Of a DNA stretch of 39,392 bases, positions 34,582-39,392 are shown piece after piece. The notes below the pieces were generated by a model. The model ran no database searches. It had not been told where the DNA came from and saw only the letters and a list, made by a program, of their open reading frames with translations. The stretch is from contig CADECX010000030.1 of the NCBI GenBank assembly GCA_902825865.1, positions 1 to 39,392 of the forward strand. The letters run 5' to 3'. The position numbers and the translations under genes are program-made. Positions within the stretch are counted from its first letter, which is position 1; each line of letters starts with the position of its first letter. The stretch is from an uncultured Alphaproteobacteria bacterium (GTDB lineage Bacteria; Pseudomonadota; Alphaproteobacteria; Micropepsales; Micropepsaceae).

Positions 34582-36444
34582 TTAAGCCGCGCTCACGCCT
34601 TGCTTCATGGACTTGGGGCGCCGCTCCAATATCCCGCCCAAGGCACCCGCCAGCTCGTTCTGCAGCACCGGCTTTTGCAGGATCGGCACCTGCGCGAAAC
34701 GCGGATCCACGCTGCTGGGGGCATAGCCGGTGACGAAAACAAACGGAACCCCCTGCTTGGTCAACAACTCCGCCAGGGGATAGACAAATTCGCCGTTCAG
34801 ATTCATGTCCAGCACCGCGCCTTCGAAACGCTCGTTTGCCGCCGCGGCGATGGCATCGGAGAGACGGCTGATGGGATCGGTCGATTGGTAACCGATGGTC
34901 TTGAGCAGGTCCTGCATGAACATGCCCACCATCAACTCATCCTCCACCAGCAGAAGGCGGGAGCCACCGACGCGGCGGGGCATGGCTGTATCGGTCGCGC
35001 GCGCCGCCGGCGCGTCGGGATGGTCGCGGTAGCGCAGCTCCAGGGTGAAATTCAGCCCGGCCGGATGCCAGCCAAAATTGGTGCGCCCGCTGTGGCTGCC
35101 TCCCAGGCTTGAAATGATCTTGCTGCCGAATCCCAGCTTGGCGGGGGGGACGACTTCCGGCCCGCCGGATTCGGTCCAATTGAAATGGAGCACGCCTTCC
35201 AGGGTCGACCAGGTCACATCGACCTTACCGGTCTCCACCGACAAAGAACCGTATTTGGCGGCATTGGTGGCAAGCTCATGGACCGCCATGGCGACCAACT
35301 GCGCCTGGCCCGGCGCCAGCACCAGCGAGGGGCCGATCGCCGTGACGCGCTGCTGATTTTCGGTGAGATAGGGGGCCATCTCATCCAGCACCAAACGCTG
35401 AATATCGGCGCCTTCCCATCGCGATTGAGAGAGCAATTCGTGGGTTTGCGTCAGTGCGCCAATACGCCCTTCCACCGACTTGACATACTCTTCGACGCTG
35501 TCGCGCTTGGCCAGGCGGACAATGGCTTGCACCACGGCCAGCGCATTCTTGGCCCGGTGATCCACTTCGCCCGCCAGCAGCACTTGCCGGTTCTCCGCTT
35601 CCTTGCGTTCGGTGATATCGGTGGTAACGCCGCTGAACCGCACCGGCTTTCCCGAGGCGCCGAAGGACGCCACCGCCACCGCCGTGCACCAGCGGATCTC
35701 GCCGGTCGGCCGTACGATCCGGAACTCCAGCTGCTCGGTGGTTTTTTGCGGGCCCAAGCCGCGCAAGGAATCGCGGATGCGGTCTATGTCGCCGGGATGA
35801 ATACCCCTGCGCACGCTTTCAATGGTGGGAACGAAGCTCGCGTGATCCACGCCGAAAATATGGCTTTGGCCCTCGTCCCAAAACCAAAGTCCGGAGACAA
35901 GATCGAAATCCCAGGACCCCATATTGCCGGCCATCAGGGCCAGGCCGCGTCCCTGCTCGCTTTGCCGCAATTTGTCCGACGAAAGCTCCAAGGCCTCGGT
36001 GCGCTCGGTCACCCGGCGCTCCAATTCGTTATTGAGCTGCTGCAAGTCGCGGGTTTTGCGAAACAGCTCGGCAAAGACCCGGACCTTGGCCCTGAGCAGT
36101 TCCGGAATCACCGGCACCGAGAGATAGTCGACGGCGCCCGCCTCATAACCCCTGAGATAGTCGCTTTCGGTCAGGTGGATCGCCGAAATGAAGATGATCG
36201 CGGTCTTCTGGAAGCGGGGATGCTCCCGGATCATTTGCGCCAGTTCAAAGCCGTCCAGCTCCGGCATGCAGACATCCACCAGGATGACGGCGACCTCGGA
36301 CTTCAGCAGATAGGTCAGCGCCTCCTTGGCCGAGGACACCGCGACGAGGTTTTCGTCCAGCTCCGCGAGCATGACTTCGTAGCTGAGCAGCTTTCCGGGC
36401 TGATCGTCCACCAAAAGGATATTGACGCGTTCTCTGTTCTCCAC
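34582..36444 (-). CDS. Hybrid HWE histidine kinase: REC-coiled coil-PAS-HWE-REC
   Basis: A soluble 620-residue signalling protein. Domains in order: receiver 1 (about 6-125, phospho-acceptor D57 in VILVDVCMPELDG), coiled coil (about 125-165), PAS/PAC (about 170-280, WDFDLVSGLWFWDE and FRIVRPTGEIRWC), HWE kinase (H296 in GEVDHRAKNALAVVQAIVRL; N box HELATNAAKYG at about 390; WTESGG), and a C-terminal receiver (D546 in GAVLDMNLNGE, PFVFVTGYAP). The HWE family marks are complete. Receiver 1 lacks the conserved lysine (DYLSVPVIPE). The C-terminal receiver's PFVFVTGY is close to the FATGUY motif of stress-response receivers. The start is GTG at 36444, 8 bp after the upstream kinase stop, with GAGAAAG ahead; longer in-frame sequence overlaps that kinase and is unconserved. 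It is probably a PhyR-pathway input or phosphatase; this is inference. Confidence 0.88.
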   Translation of the reverse strand: MENRERVNILLVDDQPGKLLSYEVMLAELDENLVAVSSAKEALTYLLKSEVAVILVDVCMPELDGFELAQMIREHPRFQKTAIIFISAIHLTESDYLRGYEAGAVDYLSVPVIPELLRAKVRVFAELFRKTRDLQQLNNELERRVTERTEALELSSDKLRQSEQGRGLALMAGNMGSWDFDLVSGLWFWDEGQSHIFGVDHASFVPTIESVRRGIHPGDIDRIRDSLRGLGPQKTTEQLEFRIVRPTGEIRWCTAVAVASFGASGKPVRFSGVTTDITERKEAENRQVLLAGEVDHRAKNALAVVQAIVRLAKRDSVEEYVKSVEGRIGALTQTHELLSQSRWEGADIQRLVLDEMAPYLTENQQRVTAIGPSLVLAPGQAQLVAMAVHELATNAAKYGSLSVETGKVDVTWSTLEGVLHFNWTESGGPEVVPPAKLGFGSKIISSLGGSHSGRTNFGWHPAGLNFTLELRYRDHPDAPAARATDTAMPRRVGGSRLLLVEDELMVGMFMQDLLKTIGYQSTDPISRLSDAIAAAANERFEGAVLDMNLNGEFVYPLAELLTKQGVPFVFVTGYAPSSVDPRFAQVPILQKPVLQNELAGALGGILERRPKSMKQGVSAA

Positions 36445-36452
36445 GGGCTTTC

Positions 36453-39392
36453 TCAGCGGTGCAGCCACATGCGCAGCGCCGACAGGAGCTGCTCGGTGTT
36501 GACGGGCTTGGCGAGATAATCGGAGGCGCCGGCTTCCAGGCATTTTTCCCGGTCGCCCTTCATCGCCTTGGCGGTCAGGGCGATGATGGGGAGGCGCCTG
36601 TATTCCGGCTCTTCCCTGATATGGGCGATGGTTTGATAGCCATCCATTTCCGGCATCATGATGTCCATCAGGACGATCGCCAGTTCCGGCGAGGAATGGA
36701 CCAGATCGATCGCCTCCATGCCGGTGGTGGCGGTCAAGACGCGCATGCCGCGGCGCTCCAAGGCGCTGCTGAGCGCGAAAATATTGCGCGCGTCGTCGTC
36801 CACCAGCAGAACCGTCTTGCCGACCAAATCCTCGTCCGAGCTGTTGAGCTTCTCCAGCATCAACTGCTTCTCACGCGGCAGATCGGTGACATTGCGGTGC
36901 AGGAACAAAGCGGTTTCGTCCAGCAGCCGTTCGGGCGATTCCACGCCCTTGACGACAATGCTTCGCGCCACCGCATGCAACTGCGCTTCCTCCTCGGCGG
37001 TAAGCTCTCGGCCGGTGAACACGATGACCGGCAGGTCGGTCAAGGCGGGATCGGCGTTGAGCTTTTCCAGCAGCTCAAAGCCGGAAATATCCGGCAGGCG
37101 CAGATCCAGCACGACGCAATCGACGGGCTTGTCTTTCAGCATCTTCAACGCCGCGGCGCCGGTACCGGCCGACACGATTTCAATATCATTGTGCTCCAGC
37201 AGAGCGGAGATGCTGATCTGCTCGGCGGGATTGTCCTCGACCACCAAGAGGCGCTTGCGCCGCGGCTGGACATAAGCCTTGATCTTGGAAAGCGCCCGAC
37301 GCACCCCGTCGGCGGAGGTGGGTTTGGGGACGAAGGAGAAGGCGCCGCGCGCCAGCGCATGCTGCTTATCCTCGTCCAAGGTGATGATCTGGACCGGGAT
37401 ATGCCGGGTCTTGGGGTTCTTCTTCAGCTGGCTCATCACCGTCCAGCCCAGCATGTCGGGCAGGAAGATATCGAGCGAAACCGCGGCGGGATTGAATTCC
37501 TCGGCCAGTTCCAGCGCATCCTCGCCGCGGCTGGCGGTCACCACCTTGAAACCTTCCTCATGCGCGATATCCATCAGGATGCGGGCATAGTGCGGATCGT
37601 CTTCCACGATCAAAAGCAGCGTATCGTTGGGCAAAATATGTTCGCGGTCGTCGGCGATCTGCTCGACGATGCGCTCCGTCAAGGTTGCGGGAACGGTGGT
37701 GGGCAGAGCCGGCCGCGCCACGGTGGCGGCGCCGACATAGCGCACCGGCAGGTACAGCTTGAAGGTGCTGCCGACGCCGGGCGTGCTCCTGAGCTGGATT
37801 TCGCCGCCCAGCAGATTGGAAAGCTCGCGGCTGATGGCAAGGCCAAGGCCGGTGCCGCCATACTTGCGGCTGGTGCTCGCATCCGCCTGCTGGAAGGCTT
37901 CGAAGATCAGCTTCTGTTTTTCCGCCGGAATGCCGATACCGGTGTCGTTCACTTCGAACACGACAACGTTCGCGGCCTGCCCCAATACCGGATGGCTGCC
38001 GCTCCAGCCCTCGCTGACGGCGCGGACCGCGAGGCTGACCTGGCCTTGGGCGGTGAATTTGAAGGCATTCGACAACAGGTTTTTCAGCACCTGCTGAAGC
38101 CGCTTGGAGTCGGTGACGATATTGCGTCCCAGCTTGGGGTCCAGGGTGACGCTGAAGCCGAGCTGACGGGCCTCGGCCTCGTGACGGAACGGCCTGGCGA
38201 CCGCTTCGATCACATTGGCGAAGCCGACTTCCTCGGCTTCCACCGTGACGGTGCCGGATTCGATCTTGGACAGGTCCAGAATATCGCTGATCAGGTTGAG
38301 AAGGTCGGTTCCGGCACCATGAATGGTACGGGCAAAATCGACCTGTTTGATGGTCAGGTTCTGGTCGGGATTGTCCGCCAGCTGCTGACCCAGAATCAAA
38401 ATGCTGTTGAGCGGCGTGCGCAGCTCATGGCTCATATTGGCCAGGAATTCCGACTTATACTTGGAGGTCAGGGCCAGTTCGCTGGCCTTTTCTTCCAGCG
38501 CGCGGCGGGCCTGTTCGATTTCCTGGTTCTTGCGCTCGACTTCCACATTCTGTTCGGCAAGTTCGCGCGCCTTCATTTCCAGCTGCTCGTTGGTCTGTTG
38601 CAGCTCCGTCTGCTGGGTCTGAAGCTCGCCCGCCAGCTTTTGCGATTGCTTGAGCAGGCCTTCGGTCTGCATCGTCGCCTCGATGCTGTTCAGCACGATA
38701 CCGATATTGGCCGTCAGCTGCTCCAGGAAGGCGATTTCCAGATTGGTGAATTCCGACAGCGAGGACAGTTCGATCACCGCCTTGACCTGGCTTTCGAACA
38801 GGACAGGAAGCACGATGATGTTCCGGGGCGTGACCTGCATCAGCGCCGAACTGATGGGAACCGCGCTTTCCATACCGGTCACCAGCTTCGGCCTTTTATC
38901 CGCGGCGCATTGGCCGATCAAACCTTCGCCCAGCCTGAAGGCGGCGGGATAGCCGTCCGTCTGGTTGGCCGCATAGGAGGATACCAGCCGGAGAATGAGC
39001 TGTTCGCCTTCCTCCATCTGATAGATCACACCCATTTGCGCGTTGACCAGCGGGGTGAGCTCGTTGAGCAGCATCTTGCCCACCGTCACCAGGTCGCGCT
39101 GGCCTTGGAGCATGTTGGTGAATTTGGCCAGATTGGTCTTGAGCCAATCCTGTTCGGTGTTGCGATCGGTGGTCAGGCGCAGATTGCCGATCATGGTGTT
39201 GATATTGTCTTTGAGCTCGGCCACTTCGCCGCGCGCTTCGACCTGAATCGAGCGGGTCAAATCGCCCTTGGTCACCGCGGTCGCCACCTCGGCGATGGCG
39301 CGGACCTGGGTGGTGAGGTTGGCGGCCAGCAGGTTCACGTTGCCGGTCAAGTCCTTCCAGGTGCCCGAGGCGCCCGGCACGTTGGCCTGGCC
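36453..39392 (-). CDS. Large hybrid histidine kinase: HAMP-GAF-HisKA-HATPase-REC-REC-REC (5' cut by window)
   Basis: The C-terminal 979 residues of a very large hybrid kinase; the frame stays open to the window edge. Counting from the codon at 39380: end of a HAMP array (about 1-70, [24 protein letters not shown] with [11 protein letters not shown]), GAF (about 85-235), long coiled coil (about 235-305), HisKA with H318 ([15 protein letters not shown]), HATPase ([20 protein letters not shown]), then three receivers with phospho-acceptors D637 ([12 protein letters not shown]), D759 ([12 protein letters not shown]) and D906 ([12 protein letters not shown]). Receivers 1 and 3 keep the lysine (VPKP, LAKP); receiver 2 has VVKGVE. 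Repeated HAMP units are typical of this family, so more should lie upstream. It is 8 bp upstream of the HWE hybrid kinase gene, presumably in one operon. The signal is unknown. Confidence 0.92.
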   Translation of the reverse strand, partial: GQANVPGASGTWKDLTGNVNLLAANLTTQVRAIAEVATAVTKGDLTRSIQVEARGEVAELKDNINTMIGNLRLTTDRNTEQDWLKTNLAKFTNMLQGQRDLVTVGKMLLNELTPLVNAQMGVIYQMEEGEQLILRLVSSYAANQTDGYPAAFRLGEGLIGQCAADKRPKLVTGMESAVPISSALMQVTPRNIIVLPVLFESQVKAVIELSSLSEFTNLEIAFLEQLTANIGIVLNSIEATMQTEGLLKQSQKLAGELQTQQTELQQTNEQLEMKARELAEQNVEVERKNQEIEQARRALEEKASELALTSKYKSEFLANMSHELRTPLNSILILGQQLADNPDQNLTIKQVDFARTIHGAGTDLLNLISDILDLSKIESGTVTVEAEEVGFANVIEAVARPFRHEAEARQLGFSVTLDPKLGRNIVTDSKRLQQVLKNLLSNAFKFTAQGQVSLAVRAVSEGWSGSHPVLGQAANVVVFEVNDTGIGIPAEKQKLIFEAFQQADASTSRKYGGTGLGLAISRELSNLLGGEIQLRSTPGVGSTFKLYLPVRYVGAATVARPALPTTVPATLTERIVEQIADDREHILPNDTLLLIVEDDPHYARILMDIAHEEGFKVVTASRGEDALELAEEFNPAAVSLDIFLPDMLGWTVMSQLKKNPKTRHIPVQIITLDEDKQHALARGAFSFVPKPTSADGVRRALSKIKAYVQPRRKRLLVVEDNPAEQISISALLEHNDIEIVSAGTGAAALKMLKDKPVDCVVLDLRLPDISGFELLEKLNADPALTDLPVIVFTGRELTAEEEAQLHAVARSIVVKGVESPERLLDETALFLHRNVTDLPREKQLMLEKLNSSDEDLVGKTVLLVDDDARNIFALSSALERRGMRVLTATTGMEAIDLVHSSPELAIVLMDIMMPEMDGYQTIAHIREEPEYRRLPIIALTAKAMKGDREKCLEAGASDYLAKPVNTEQLLSALRMWLHR

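Overview
The window is a GC-rich bacterial chromosome segment that almost certainly comes from an alphaproteobacterium. The strongest reason is the phyR / nepR-ecfG general stress response locus, an arrangement known only from Alphaproteobacteria. A second reason is a D-xylose dehydrogenase that closely resembles Caulobacter XylB as I remember that sequence. I cannot name a genus from the sequence alone. Genes are tightly packed. No gene-free stretch exceeds 300 bases; the longest are the 259 bp before pckA and the 227 bp between phyR and nepR. I see no tRNA, rRNA, CRISPR array, insertion sequence or phage gene.

Layout. (1) 1-1588: the end of a 2-oxoacid:ferredoxin oxidoreductase beta subunit, overlapped by an exported B3-like metallo-beta-lactamase-fold hydrolase. 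(2) 1734-6374, minus strand: a fumarylacetoacetase-fold hydratase followed by two exported PQQ-dependent dehydrogenases, probably periplasmic sugar or alcohol oxidation. (3) 6426-16218: a glucuronoxylan and sugar-acid locus with GH67 alpha-glucuronidase, MFS transporter, GH43 beta-xylosidase, D-mannonate dehydratase, xylose dehydrogenase, a LacI-type regulator and aldose 1-epimerase. Two similar palindromes, before xylB and before aguA, are likely operators of this regulator. (4) 16478-21268: central carbon genes pckA and zwf plus a GH13 alpha-glucosidase. (5) 21408-30561: a complete glycogen operon glgP-glgB-glgC-glgA-glgX, mostly joined by 4-bp start/stop overlaps. (6) 30564-39392: a signalling block with a single-receiver protein, PhyR, NepR, EcfG, a membrane HisKA_2 kinase, an HWE hybrid kinase and a large HAMP-GAF hybrid kinase cut by the window end.

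How the parts fit. Xylan side chains and backbone would be cut by GH67 and GH43. Glucuronate would flow through mannonate to 2-keto-3-deoxygluconate via ManD, and xylose would enter oxidative metabolism through XylB. PckA, Zwf and the glg operon handle gluconeogenesis, hexose oxidation and storage. In the stress block, phosphorylated PhyR would take NepR away from EcfG. The phyR-nepR gap carries a textbook EcfG promoter facing nepR-ecfG and a near-consensus one facing phyR, with their -35 boxes forming one inverted repeat. This predicts positive autoregulation in both directions.

I found no clearly new type of system. The most original signals are the back-to-back EcfG promoters, an inverted repeat that covers the ribosome binding site of the TTG-started manD gene, the tandem PQQ dehydrogenase cluster, and an HWE hybrid kinase with an atypical first receiver next to the stress locus.
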